Shown: piece after piece, positions 25,351 through 34,198 of the stretch
Layout of the letters: every line of letters begins with the position of its first letter
Numbering within the stretch: the first letter of the stretch is position 1
Assembly (NCBI GenBank): GCA_028713675.1
Contig: JAQTNV010000001.1
Location: 186,001-250,000, forward strand
Direction of reading: 5' to 3'
DNA: 64,000 bases
Origin: a bacterium
GTDB lineage: Bacteria; Desulfobacterota; JAPLJL01
Program-made: the position numbers and the translations under genes
The notes under the pieces: generated by a model
Told to the model about the DNA's origin: nothing
What the model saw: the letters and a program-made list of their open reading frames with translations, nothing else
Database searches by the model: none

Positions 25351-27033
25351 CTAGAAGAAAAGTTTGCCCGGGTTCATGACGTTCCGCGGGTCAAAAATAT
25401 TTTTCACCTTTTTCAGCGCGGTCACGCTCTCCGGGTCCCGGCGGCGGACCATCTCCGTCCAGGAACCGTAGGGCCGGGAGAAAAACGCCCCCTGCGTTAA
25501 CAGGGCCAGGCCGGCCCGGTCAAAGGTCTCCCGGGCGCGCTTGACCCCGGCCGGGTCGTCCGGGGCAAAGACGAGGCTGAACTCGAGATGGCAGGACCGG
25601 CCCTGCTGGACGGGCTGGATATAAACGCCCAGATCGGAGGCCGGGAAACCGGTTTTGTCCATCACCTCGCCCATCACCTTGATGAAGCCGGGGGTGCGAT
25701 CGAGAGTGGTGAGGAAAAAGATGTCGGCGCAATTACCCCGGGGCCGAAGTTTCCAATAGGGCTCTGCGCTGGGGCCCGAAAGCGCCCGCAGCAGCTTTCC
25801 CGCGTCCACCCCGGGGAGACCGGTGACCGGCTGGACCCCGTGTTTCCGGGCCAGCTCCATGATGTCCTTGGTTTGGTAATCCACCCGCTCCTCGGGAAAT
25901 CGGTCGTAGCCGGCCACCACGAAAATCAAAATATAAGGAGGAAGCCCGGCCAGGACCTTATTGATTTCCGCCGGCCGGGTTTCAAGAATCGCGGCCAGAT
26001 CCAAACGATTGAGAATCAGGCATTCGTCGCCCAGTTTCAGGCGCTGCATCCCGTAGACCAGGTCGATAAGTTCCTCCACCTTCCCGGCCCCCGCCAGGTA
26101 GAGCTTCTGGATGGAAGGCAGGAGTTCCAGCCTCACTGTGGCCCAGGTCAGGATTCCCAGGGTTCCCTGGGCCCCCTGCACCACCCGGAAAAGATCGGTC
26201 TGGCCGGGCCCGAGGGGGCTTTTCTGGGCCTGGCCCGCGGCCCACTGCTGCTCCAGCGTGCCCGGGCCGGCGGCAGCTCCGGTCCGGAAAATATCTCCCG
26301 TCCCGAACACCACCTCCGTGCAGCCGAGCGGATCAGACATATCCCAGTGGTACTTGGGCACCAGGATGGGCTCCCGCTCGAGGCAGCTGCCGATCACCGA
26401 TTTGGTCGCCCGGGGGGCCAGCGGCAACATCAGTTTCATTCCCAGTTTTTCCGCTTCGGGCTTCAGTTCCTGAAAGGTCACCCCGGGTTCGATCATGGCC
26501 ACCCGGTTCCGCCGGTCGAGGCGCAGAATCTTTTTCATCCCCGAAAGATCCACCACCACCCCGCCTTCCCGGCCGGGAACCGTATCGCCGCGGAAATGCG
26601 GGGGGCCGGAGCTGACCGGCACCAGGGAGGCCGCCGTCCGGTTGGCCCATTCCACCAGGGCTTTAACTTCCTCGGCCCGGCTCGGGCGCACCACGAAAGC
26701 CGGGGTCTTCGCCGGGGAGAAACTCAGGTCGGCTTCAAACTGCCGCAGGACCAATGGATCCTGGCTGACCCGGGCGGCCCCGAAGATTTTGATCAGCTGG
26801 TCCCCTCCCGCCGACGGGCGGGTTTTCCCCGGCCGGGCCGCCGGTTTCAGGGTTTTTTTCGGCTTGGCCGCCGAAGTGAGTTTTTGCTTCGGCCGGGCCG
26901 CAGCTTTCCGGGGTTTCACCGGCTGGGCCGAGGTCTTCCGTTTTTTCTTCGGCTGGGGCGCCGGTTTCCGGGTTTTCTTCGACTTGGCCGCCACCTGGCG
27001 TTTTTTCTTTCTTTTTGCCTCCGCTTTGCCCAT
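25351..27033 (-). CDS. FAD-binding oxidoreductase (GlcD type) with histone-H1-like N-terminal tail
   Basis: Residues about 80-560 are a PCMH-type flavoprotein: FVVRPSRAEEVKALVEWANR, GGVVVDLSGMKKILRLDRRNRVAMIEPGV and the C-terminal VKNIFDPRNVMNPGKLFF. Residues 1-76 are unlike any normal flavoprotein. After a basic lead they form six tandem decapeptides (for example QPKKKRKTSA, QPVKPRKAAA, RPKQKLTSAA, KPKKTLKPAA), a lysine/proline/alanine tail like bacterial histone H1 or AlgP. The DNA shows the matching 30-bp periodicity at about 26806-26985. The start is supported by GGAAGGAAGGG. The tail could bind DNA, RNA or an acidic partner protein; that is inference. It is the first enzyme gene after the TetR regulator. 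Confidence 0.85.
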   Translation of the reverse strand: MGKAEAKRKKKRQVAAKSKKTRKPAPQPKKKRKTSAQPVKPRKAAARPKQKLTSAAKPKKTLKPAARPGKTRPSAGGDQLIKIFGAARVSQDPLVLRQFEADLSFSPAKTPAFVVRPSRAEEVKALVEWANRTAASLVPVSSGPPHFRGDTVPGREGGVVVDLSGMKKILRLDRRNRVAMIEPGVTFQELKPEAEKLGMKLMLPLAPRATKSVIGSCLEREPILVPKYHWDMSDPLGCTEVVFGTGDIFRTGAAAGPGTLEQQWAAGQAQKSPLGPGQTDLFRVVQGAQGTLGILTWATVRLELLPSIQKLYLAGAGKVEELIDLVYGMQRLKLGDECLILNRLDLAAILETRPAEINKVLAGLPPYILIFVVAGYDRFPEERVDYQTKDIMELARKHGVQPVTGLPGVDAGKLLRALSGPSAEPYWKLRPRGNCADIFFLTTLDRTPGFIKVMGEVMDKTGFPASDLGVYIQPVQQGRSCHLEFSLVFAPDDPAGVKRARETFDRAGLALLTQGAFFSRPYGSWTEMVRRRDPESVTALKKVKNIFDPRNVMNPGKLFF

Positions 27034-27035
27034 GT

Positions 27036-27698
27036 TTAACCCTTCCTTCCTGATGACTGGAATCCGCTCTTTCTTGCGAGAATCCGCGATGTCACTTCCT
27101 TGGTATGACTTTTCAAACGTTCGAGATATTCAGGGGATTCCGGATTCAATCCCAGAAACTTTCCGATAAATACCGGGTTGGAAAACAAACCCCAGTAAAT
27201 AAAGCTCAGGGAGATGAAAGCCAGCGGCAGATCAATGCCCTGGAGCCTTTTACGATCGACTTTTTTCTCCGCCTGCTGGATCCATTTTCGGAGAAAAGGA
27301 ACCAACTGCTCCCATTCCACCTGGCGCAGTTTCGGATCACGCTCCAACCATTGGCGGAAAAAAAGGAGGGGAAGGTTGGGATTCTGATGAAGAACCTCGA
27401 GCAGCTCATCCATGATTATTTCCAGGGATTTCTTCAGGACTTCATCATCGCTCAAATCCCCGGTCATCATGTCTTCGATATGGCGGTTAATCATCTTCGT
27501 GAGGGGGACGATGGATCGCTGCAGCACCTGGCTGTAGAGATCCAACTTGCTCCCGCCGTGATAATGCAGGGTCTGGATGGATATGCCCGCAGCCGAGGCG
27601 ATCCGCCGGGTGGTGGTTCCCTCGTAACCGCGCTGGGCGAAGAGAACCTCGGCGGCGTCAAGCACTCTTTCGGAGGTTTCTTTTTTCTGTTTTTTCAT
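27036..27698 (-). CDS. TetR-family regulator of the flavin/ETF operon
   Basis: About 220 residues. The N-terminal HTH reads VLDAAEVLFAQRGYEGTTTRRIASAAGISIQTLHYHGGSK, a standard TetR DNA-binding domain. The C-terminal ligand domain is typical of regulators of fatty acid or aromatic acid genes. The start is placed at ATG27698; an in-frame TTG at 27728 would lie inside the palindromic operator and is unlikely. The stop TAA is followed two bases later by the next ATG, so it is the first gene of the operon. Its expected site is the perfect palindrome at 27723-27738, giving autoregulation. Confidence 0.9.
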   Translation of the reverse strand: MKKQKKETSERVLDAAEVLFAQRGYEGTTTRRIASAAGISIQTLHYHGGSKLDLYSQVLQRSIVPLTKMINRHIEDMMTGDLSDDEVLKKSLEIIMDELLEVLHQNPNLPLLFFRQWLERDPKLRQVEWEQLVPFLRKWIQQAEKKVDRKRLQGIDLPLAFISLSFIYWGLFSNPVFIGKFLGLNPESPEYLERLKSHTKEVTSRILARKSGFQSSGRKG

Positions 27699-27722
27699 TA
27701 AAGGTGATTTGGAATATTTTTC

Positions 27723-27765
27723 AATCAATCGATTGATTTATAAACGATCGGGAATTTGATGTCAA
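27723..27765 (-). promoter_or_regulatory. Sigma70 promoter with TetR palindrome for the ETF operon
   Basis: On the minus strand, -35 TTGACA (27760-27765) and -10 TATAAA (27737-27742) are separated by exactly 17 bp. The perfect 16-bp palindrome AATCAATCGATTGATT (27723-27738) abuts and overlaps the -10 and the expected transcription start, an ideal repressor position. It lies 25 bases before the TetR ATG. Confidence 0.85.
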
Positions 27766-27809
27766 GCAATATTTTTCTCCGATGAGCCTCCCCGGTCAGG
27801 CCGCAGAGG

Positions 27810-28224
27810 GCAAAGGACGTGAGACGTGAGACGTGAGGCGTAAGGGGTAAGGCGCAAGAAAAAGTAAGCTGTAAGCAGTAAAGAGCAAAAGCAAGATTGC
27901 TTCGCTGGCGCTCGCAATGACAAGATTATTTATTGGTTTATCGAAAAACTGGGGGGCTCGCGACGCTCACGCCTTTGGCGGGCAAACAAAACATCATTAA
28001 TAGACTACTCCTGATTGCTCTCTTTGGTTTTACCGAAGACCGGGGAGTTGGTCCTCGCAACTATCGTGTCTATCGTGTCATCGGGTTCATTGTGTCCATT
28101 GTGTCGAATCATTCAATCTTTTTCTTTGACGCAACGAACGCTATGAACTCAATGGACTGTCTTTTCGACACTACGGATTTATTCCGAAGGGTTTATCTGA
28201 GGGACACAATGGACACAATGGACG
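27810..28224. repeat. Heptad, nonamer, REP and inverted-element remnants
   Basis: 27815-27870 holds heptads (ACGTGAG, GCGTAAG). 27893-27921 is a REP. 27940-27975 and 28021-28062 are remnants of the 190-bp inverted-repeat element. 28062-28105 is a 9-bp tract (GTGTCCATT type) answered by the inverse 9-bp tract at 28130-28232 (GGACACAAT type), a long imperfect inverted repeat. Reading frames through it are repeat-coded and not credible genes. Confidence 0.7.
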
Positions 28225-28878
28225 CTATGGACGCCTTTGCTCTATGCCCTCTGCCCTCTGCCCTATGCTGTGCCCTTTTATCGACACAAAAATGGTATAG
28301 AGCCGGCCGATTTCAATTTCTTCGATTAACTTCATCCCGGATTCCCCGATCCCCCGCCGGAGGGCCTCCCTCGTCGCCCGGGGCGCGTAACGCGGGATAA
28401 TCCCCGTCTCGGAAAGCACCATCGCCTTCCCCCCGGGCCGCAGGACCCGCTCAGCTTCCCGGAAAAATTCCTTCGGATCGACGCAATGGATCGCCCCCAG
28501 GGAAACGCAAAGATCGAAGACCCCGCCCCGGAACGGCACCCGGGTCATATCCCCCGCCACGTAAGCGACCCGGCCTCCATAACGGGAAGCCTTTTTCAGC
28601 ATCGGCTTCTCCAGTTCCAGCCCGGTCATCCTTCCCCCCCGGCGCGACAGCCGGCGGGACAGGTACCCGGTACCGGCTCCCAGTTCCAGGACCCGGTCTC
28701 CCGGGTTAACTATTTTTTCAAAATAATCCTCGCCGAAATAGAAAAACGGCCGCCCCAGCTGGTAGACCGCGGACATCTTCCGATAAAGCGGCCGGGCGAA
28801 ACCTCGTCGGACCGAAAGCCCTTCCAGGGCGTGGATCGGAGCCATAAATATTTCGGTGGTGAGCAGACGGAGATTCAT
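28225..28878 (-). CDS. Class I SAM-dependent methyltransferase
   Basis: About 217 residues from the ATG at 28878; an upstream extension would overlap the neighbouring gene and is repeat-coded. SAM-binding motif I is GDRVLELGAGTGYLSRRL, motif II is the acidic MTGLELEKPML, and motif IV region is VFDLCVSLGAIHCVDPKEFFREAERVLRPGGKAMV, as in Methyltransf_11 proteins such as UbiE/MenG relatives. The last 18 or so residues (KGHSIGQRAEGIEQRRP) are encoded by a heptad tract and are probably not functional. The substrate is unknown. It is downstream of a membrane glycosyltransferase on the same strand. Confidence 0.85.
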   Translation of the reverse strand: MNLRLLTTEIFMAPIHALEGLSVRRGFARPLYRKMSAVYQLGRPFFYFGEDYFEKIVNPGDRVLELGAGTGYLSRRLSRRGGRMTGLELEKPMLKKASRYGGRVAYVAGDMTRVPFRGGVFDLCVSLGAIHCVDPKEFFREAERVLRPGGKAMVLSETGIIPRYAPRATREALRRGIGESGMKLIEEIEIGRLYTIFVSIKGHSIGQRAEGIEQRRP

Positions 28879-28899
28879 TTCTTTATAAAAGGTAGACCG

Positions 28900-28994
28900 C
28901 GGGGGATTTTTATTTCCCGTTACCTTTGACCTTTCACCTTTGAACTGTTTACTCCCTGCCCTATGCTCCGTGCTCTCTGCACCATGCCATAGAT
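28900..28994. repeat. Heptad tract
   Basis: Units ACCTTTG, ACCTTTC, CCCTATG and CTCCGTG are visible between the methyltransferase start and the glycosyltransferase stop. Confidence 0.7.
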
Positions 28995-30659
28995 CTACTG
29001 ATCCGCCGCCTTTTGATAGACCAGGATCCGGAAACCGGAATATTCCCGAAAGAAAAGACCCGCCCATTTTTCCCAGAACGGGTCGGGCGAGAATTCCGCC
29101 CGGGGCCGGTAGCCGGGGATTTCACCGGTTTTAATCCCCCGTAAAAGCTTTTCATACGGTCCCAGCGCCCGGGCGAAAACCGGATCATGAAAAACGTCGG
29201 AGTCAACCAAAACCGCCCAGTCCGGATCCGCTTTCTGGAATTTCTCTGCGGACAGCTCACTTGCCTTCGGAAAATGTATTTCCCGGCTGAAGCCGAAATG
29301 ATCGGTAGGCTGATAAACCCACCAGTGGGTCAGGACCCGGCTGTCGCGGGGGATGTTTTCCCCCACCCATTTCCCCGCCTCCCGGTAGGGGTGGTGGATT
29401 CCGCTAAAATGCGGATATTTCAGGTCGGAAAGAAAAAATACGGTCGAGAGCAGCAAAATCCCCCAGCCGAGAAACCTCCCCGCTCCGGAGCGGGATTGGC
29501 AAAGGGAAACCAGGACCCAGGACCCCGCCAGGACCACGAATGGAAAAATCGGGAACTGGTACTGCGGGTACAGGTCCCGCGTGTACCAGGTGGACGAAAG
29601 GAAATATCCCGCCGGTAAAATCCAGAATAAAACCGCCCGGCGCCAGTCCGTTAGGACCATCCGGACCCCTCCCCACAATGAAGTTACAAAAATCAGGGGC
29701 CCGAAAAATAACGGGAAAATATAAGCCAGCCGGTGGAAACCGATGGAGAGGAAGGACAAGGTCTCCACCCTTCCGTAAACAAGGTGATTGATATTATCGG
29801 TCATGAAATCCATTTGCTGCTTGAAGTCCGGCCAGTCCAGGACGGCAAACGGGCAGGTCGCCAGCAAAATCAGCAGGGCCAGGTATAAAACCAGCCCGCC
29901 CTTGACCAGCTCTTTTATCCGGGGAACCCCCGGCCGGAATAAAACCGCGAATAAGGGAAAAGAAACAACATAAAAATATTTCGTCCCCAGGGCCAGACCC
30001 ATGAAAACCCCGGCCCAGAGATAATCCCGGAATTTTCCCCCTTCGAGAATATTGAGGAAAAAATAAAAAGCGAGCAGGGTAAAAAACAGGAGCGAGATAT
30101 CCACTTTGAAAATCTGGGAAAAATAGATATGCAGAGGGGCAAGGGCGAAAAACCAGGCGGAGAGAATCCCGGTCTCCCGGTTGAATAATCTCCGGCCCAA
30201 AACGTAGACCAGGTAGATCGTGGCCAGGCCGAAGGCGATGGAGGTGACCCGGCCGAGGTAGAAAAGCTCGAAGCCGTGATCGTAAGCACCGAAATCCGCC
30301 AGGCATTTCCCGATTGTGTTTATCCCGCCACCCGCCCAGCACCCGATCCCCAGCACCAATCCGTAAATGACGGTAATCCAGTAGATCGGGAATGACCCGT
30401 ACCAGAAAAAGTGCGGGTTCAGGTCCCCGGTTTTCAAAATGTGCAGGGCCGGGTCGATGAGATATCTTTCGTCCGGACCGCTTTCGAAATAGGGCAGGAG
30501 CAGGCTGATTCCCCGGAGGCGCAAAATGAGCGCCAGGAATAATATCAGGAAAACAAGCCAGCGGTCTTTTTGAAAAAACGGGTCCTGATTCCGGGTCCCG
30601 ATCAGATCCCGGCTTTTATCCTGGGAACAGGCCTTTTCGTCGTCCCTTTGCGATTCCAA
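28995..30659 (-). CDS. Membrane glycosyltransferase, PMT/ArnT-like (GT39/GT83 type)
   Basis: A 554-residue protein with about ten membrane helices. The first periplasmic loop has the catalytic-type acidic motif FESGPDERYLIDPALHIL after helix 1, as in PMT_2 family enzymes that use polyprenyl-phosphate sugars. AHxxA-like GILSAWFFALAPLHIYFSQIFKVD follows, then GLALGTKYFYV. The C-terminal 120 residues are soluble and include HHPYREAGKWVGENIPRDSRVLTHW. The TTG start is supported by AGGAG five bases upstream. It probably glycosylates a lipid or cell-surface component. The substrate is unknown. Confidence 0.82.
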   Translation of the reverse strand: MESQRDDEKACSQDKSRDLIGTRNQDPFFQKDRWLVFLILFLALILRLRGISLLLPYFESGPDERYLIDPALHILKTGDLNPHFFWYGSFPIYWITVIYGLVLGIGCWAGGGINTIGKCLADFGAYDHGFELFYLGRVTSIAFGLATIYLVYVLGRRLFNRETGILSAWFFALAPLHIYFSQIFKVDISLLFFTLLAFYFFLNILEGGKFRDYLWAGVFMGLALGTKYFYVVSFPLFAVLFRPGVPRIKELVKGGLVLYLALLILLATCPFAVLDWPDFKQQMDFMTDNINHLVYGRVETLSFLSIGFHRLAYIFPLFFGPLIFVTSLWGGVRMVLTDWRRAVLFWILPAGYFLSSTWYTRDLYPQYQFPIFPFVVLAGSWVLVSLCQSRSGAGRFLGWGILLLSTVFFLSDLKYPHFSGIHHPYREAGKWVGENIPRDSRVLTHWWVYQPTDHFGFSREIHFPKASELSAEKFQKADPDWAVLVDSDVFHDPVFARALGPYEKLLRGIKTGEIPGYRPRAEFSPDPFWEKWAGLFFREYSGFRILVYQKAADQ

Positions 30660-30726
30660 ACTTCTCCTCTTGGAATATTTTTACCCCCACCCCGGACGGT
30701 TTCCCCCGGATCCGGAGCGGAAAATC

Positions 30727-32130
30727 TCAGGACCGGTTCCGGTGAAAAGCCCGGCGAAAAAATATCCTCAATCCCCGGACAAACAGGAAATTTCTCCGGA
30801 TCGGACGGGAAAAAAACCGGGGAAAATGCCGAAGATAAAACAGCCGGTAGGCCTTCCGGAAAAGGCGGGCCAGCTGGCGTTCAGAAACCGTGCTCAGGTC
30901 CCAATTGGTGCTGAAATAACCAAACCTTTCCTTCCCCTCCCCTTCCGGCGGAAAACCCCCGGACCGGACAAACTTTTTATGAATTTCCGTTCCCTGAAAC
31001 GGGTTGAGGAGAAAAAAGATCGCCAAGTCGAGTTTGGATTTGACCGCCCACCGGATCGTCATCTGCACCTCTTCCCGGGTTTCGGTCGGGAACCCGAACA
31101 TGAAAAATCCCATGGTCGCGATCCCCAGGCGGCGGCATTCCCGGATGGTTTCCGCCACCCGCTCCAGATCCAGGTTTTTCCCGATCAATTTCTGGAGCCG
31201 GGGGGACACGGTTTCCACCGCCACCGCGATCATCTCCGTCCCGGCCTTCCGCATCGCCCCCAATTCCTCGTTCGTCAAGATATCCGTCCGGAGACCGTTG
31301 GGGAATACAAAACTGGCCCGGAGTTTTTCCTTCTCGACCCGCTCGCAATAATCAAGCACCCGTTTCTGATAAAGGTTGAAGCAGTCGTCTTCAATCTGAA
31401 ACTCCTCGATTCCATACCTGTCCACCAGCCATAACATCTCCGAGAAAATATTATCCAGGGAACGGGACCGGAATTTTCTTCCCATCAGTCCGTGGCAGAA
31501 ACTGCACTGGTAGGGGCAACCCCGGCTGGTGGAGATGCAGGCGTACCGTTTCGGCCTGAGGGTCGCGCTCCGGCGGGCGGTGAAATACCTGGGCAAATCG
31601 ATCAAATCCCAGGCCGGCAGGGGAAGCTCGTCCAGATCCTTGATAAAATCCCGTTGCGCCCCCAGAAAAATATTCCCCCCGCTCTGCCAACCCGTCCCGG
31701 GGATGGCGATCTCCCGGTCCCGGCCCGAATCGATGGCCCGGACCAGCTCCGAGAAAGTCCTCTCCCCTTCGCCAAGGACCAAATATTTGAAATTGGGATC
31801 CTTGAGAATGGATTCCGGATAGGCGCTGGCGTGGGGTCCCCCGCAGATCACCGTGCGGACTGAAGCGAGGGATTTCGCCAGGGCCGCGGTCCGATGCAGG
31901 GAAACCGCCTCGGGAGTGCAGGCGGAAAGGCCCACGATTTCAGGCTGGAATTCCCTGAGCCCGGCTTCCATCCGGGAAAATTCGCCGGGCGCCAGCCGCA
32001 GATCCCAGATTTTCGGGTCGTGCCCTTCCTTCCGGAGCAAAGCCGCCAGGCGCATGATCCCGAGCGGGGGCCCCGTGGTCAGGTTGATGCTCCACGGCAT
32101 CGTGCATTTGATCAGGGCCACGCGGGCCAT
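30727..32130 (-). CDS. Cobalamin-binding-domain radical SAM protein
   Basis: A 467-residue protein. Residues 1-135 resemble a B12-binding domain (PPLGIMRLAALLRKEGHDPKIWDLR, VGLSACTPEAVSLHRTAALAKSL, CGGPHASAYPESIL, VLGEGERTF). The radical SAM cluster is GCPYQCSFCHG (Cys205, Cys209, Cys212), followed by ETVSPRLQKLIGKNLDLERV and GFFMFGFPTETREEVQMTI, the standard B12-rSAM arrangement. The last 70 residues are basic and aromatic. Such proteins do methylations or rearrangements in lipid (hopanoid), bacteriochlorophyll or antibiotic pathways. The neighbour glycosyltransferase hints at envelope lipid modification; this is inference. Confidence 0.88.
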   Translation of the reverse strand: MARVALIKCTMPWSINLTTGPPLGIMRLAALLRKEGHDPKIWDLRLAPGEFSRMEAGLREFQPEIVGLSACTPEAVSLHRTAALAKSLASVRTVICGGPHASAYPESILKDPNFKYLVLGEGERTFSELVRAIDSGRDREIAIPGTGWQSGGNIFLGAQRDFIKDLDELPLPAWDLIDLPRYFTARRSATLRPKRYACISTSRGCPYQCSFCHGLMGRKFRSRSLDNIFSEMLWLVDRYGIEEFQIEDDCFNLYQKRVLDYCERVEKEKLRASFVFPNGLRTDILTNEELGAMRKAGTEMIAVAVETVSPRLQKLIGKNLDLERVAETIRECRRLGIATMGFFMFGFPTETREEVQMTIRWAVKSKLDLAIFFLLNPFQGTEIHKKFVRSGGFPPEGEGKERFGYFSTNWDLSTVSERQLARLFRKAYRLFYLRHFPRFFSRPIRRNFLFVRGLRIFFRRAFHRNRS

Positions 32131-32310
32131 ATTTAAATCACCGCTCCAGCTGGAAAGCCGACAGATTTTCCCGGAATCATTTCCTCTGCGATTTGACCGC
32201 CATATTTAAATAATAAACACAAACCCGGCGGGAGGGAATATAAATTATTTTCTGAATGATTAATTAAACGCGCGGGGAAATAACCGGTGACCGGAAAAAG
32301 TTTTCCGTGT

Positions 32311-34068
32311 TCACCTTTTCCGGATGTGCAATTCCCGGAGCTGCAGCTCGGTCACATCGGAAGGGGCATCCGTCATCAGGCACACCGCCTTCTGGGTCTT
32401 GGGAAAGGCGATCACCTCGCGGAGGGAATCGGTTCCGGAAAGAACCATCACCAAGCGGTCAAACCCGAGGGCCAGGCCGCCGTGGGGAGGGGCCCCGTAC
32501 TGCAGGGCTTCCAGCAAAAACCCGAATTTTTCCTGCGCCGCTTCCGGGCTGATGCCCAGCAGCTTGAAGACCCGGCTCTGGGTTTCCTGCCGGTGAATTC
32601 GAATCGAGCCGCCGCCGATCTCCATTCCGTTCAGGACGATATCGTAGGCCTTGGCCCGGACTTCCCCGGTGCGGGATTCGAGTTTGTCCAGATCCTCGTC
32701 CCGGGGGGAAGTGAAGGGATGATGCATGGCCATGAACCGCTTTTCCTCCTCGCTCCATTCGAACAGGGGAAAATCGTTGACCCAGAGAAACCGGAATTCC
32801 CCGGGGGGAATCAGGCCCAGTTTTTCCGCCAGGTGGACCCGGAGCCGGCCCAGGGATTCCAGGGCGACCTTCGGGCTCAAATCCGCCACGAGCACGAGCA
32901 GATCCCCTTCCGCCATTCCCATTTTTTTGAAGATGGAATCAACCTCGGCAGGATCCAGATATTTCAGGATCGGGGAAACCGGCTTCCCCCCCTCCGCCTT
33001 GATCCAGCCCATCCCCTTGGCGCCGAACTGCCCGATCCAGACGGTCAGGTCGTCCAGGTCCTTGCGGGAAAAGCGGCTCGCGCCCTTGAAGTTAATGGCC
33101 TTGATCCCTCCCCCGCCGCTGACCACCTCGGAGAAGCGGTTGAACTTGCTCTGGGGAAAATCCCGGGTCAGGTCGGATATTTCCAGGCCGTAGCGGAGAT
33201 CCGGCTTGTCGCTCCCGAAACGCTCCATCGCCTCCCGGTAGGACAAACGGGGGAAAGGCAGGGGCACGTTTATCCCCAGGGTCTGCTTAAAAACCCGGGC
33301 GATCAGGCCCTCGACGATCTGGTAGATGTCCTCCTGGTCCACAAAGGAAAGCTCGAGGTCGATCTGGGTGAATTCGGGCTGGCGGTCGGCCCGGAGATCC
33401 TCGTCCCGGAAGCAGCGGACGATCTGAAAGTAACGGTCAAAACCGGCCACCATCAGAATCTGCTTGAAGAGCTGGGGGGATTGGGGCAGGGCGTAAAACT
33501 TCCCCGGGTTCAGGCGGGAAGGCACCAGGAAGTCCCGGGCCCCTTCCGGGGTGCTGCTGGTTAAAAACGGCGTTTCGATCTCGACAAAGCCCTGCTGATC
33601 CAGAAACTCCCGGGTCACCATGGCCGCCCGGTGCCGGAGGAGGAGATTGGACTGCAGTTTCTCCCGGCGCAGGTCCAGGTACCGGTAGCGCAGGCGGACC
33701 TGTTCATCCACCTCCACCTTCCCGTCCAGCAGAAACGGCGGGGTCTTGGCGGGGTTGAGGACCTCCATCCCGTCCGCGGAAACCTCAACCGCCCCGGTTT
33801 TGATCTCCGGGTTTTCCGTCCCGGCCGGCCGGTTCCGGACCGAACCCCAGGCCGAAAGCACATACCCGGCCCGCAATTCCTTGGCCTGTTCGTAAGTGAC
33901 CTGATTCTGCTCCGGGCTGAAAACGATCTGGACCACGCCCTCCCGGTCCCGGAGGTCCACGAAAATCAGCCCCCCGTGGTCGCGCTGTCTCTGCACCCAT
34001 CCCTGGAGAAAAACCTTTTTCCCGATGTCCGAGGCGGTGATTTTCCCGCAATAATCAGTTCGTTTCAT
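32311..34068 (-). CDS. aspS: Aspartyl-tRNA synthetase
   Basis: About 585 residues, normal for a bacterial AspRS. Visible are the OB-fold anticodon domain ([26 protein letters not shown]), class II motif 2 ([23 protein letters not shown]), the bacterial GAD insert, and motif 3 ([15 protein letters not shown]). The start is put at the ATG of MKRTDYCG (34068). In-frame codons further upstream to 34134 come from the heptad tract and encode a lysine/proline run that AspRS lacks. No Shine-Dalgarno sequence is seen; GAGAAACCAGAG of the tract precedes the ATG. It belongs to the translation gene group with the EF-G-like protein and argS on the same strand. Confidence 0.95.
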   Translation of the reverse strand: MKRTDYCGKITASDIGKKVFLQGWVQRQRDHGGLIFVDLRDREGVVQIVFSPEQNQVTYEQAKELRAGYVLSAWGSVRNRPAGTENPEIKTGAVEVSADGMEVLNPAKTPPFLLDGKVEVDEQVRLRYRYLDLRREKLQSNLLLRHRAAMVTREFLDQQGFVEIETPFLTSSTPEGARDFLVPSRLNPGKFYALPQSPQLFKQILMVAGFDRYFQIVRCFRDEDLRADRQPEFTQIDLELSFVDQEDIYQIVEGLIARVFKQTLGINVPLPFPRLSYREAMERFGSDKPDLRYGLEISDLTRDFPQSKFNRFSEVVSGGGGIKAINFKGASRFSRKDLDDLTVWIGQFGAKGMGWIKAEGGKPVSPILKYLDPAEVDSIFKKMGMAEGDLLVLVADLSPKVALESLGRLRVHLAEKLGLIPPGEFRFLWVNDFPLFEWSEEEKRFMAMHHPFTSPRDEDLDKLESRTGEVRAKAYDIVLNGMEIGGGSIRIHRQETQSRVFKLLGISPEAAQEKFGFLLEALQYGAPPHGGLALGFDRLVMVLSGTDSLREVIAFPKTQKAVCLMTDAPSDVTELQLRELHIRKR

Positions 34069-34071
34069 GGA

Positions 34072-34172
34072 CTCTGGTTTCTCTGGTTTCTTTAGTTTCT
34101 TTGGTTTAACTCGAAATCTGAATCTTTTTTCCAACCATTAATCGTCAATCGTCATTCGTCAATCGTAAATTT
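34072..34172. repeat. Heptad tract upstream of aspS
   Basis: Two sub-blocks are visible, (CTGGTTT/TTAGTTT units) at 34075-34105 and (CGTCAAT, CGTCATT, CGTAAAT units) at 34142-34172. The first supplies the immediate upstream region of aspS. Confidence 0.75.
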
Positions 34173-34198
34173 TTCTTGTTTCGCATTCGTTTGGATGG

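Noticed and set aside
25588-27039. 483-codon plus-strand frame
   Set aside because: Antisense shadow of the tailed flavoprotein gene.
27933-28400. 155-codon plus-strand frame
   Set aside because: It is composed of nonamer tracts and element remnants and runs antisense into the methyltransferase.
28879-29067. Longer N-terminus for the methyltransferase
   Set aside because: It would overlap the glycosyltransferase gene and is coded by a heptad tract; the fold begins after Met at 28878.
34069-34134. Longer N-terminus for AspRS (lysine/proline run)
   Set aside because: It is coded by the heptad tract and lies outside the AspRS fold, although it cannot be fully excluded because no Shine-Dalgarno sequence marks the later start.
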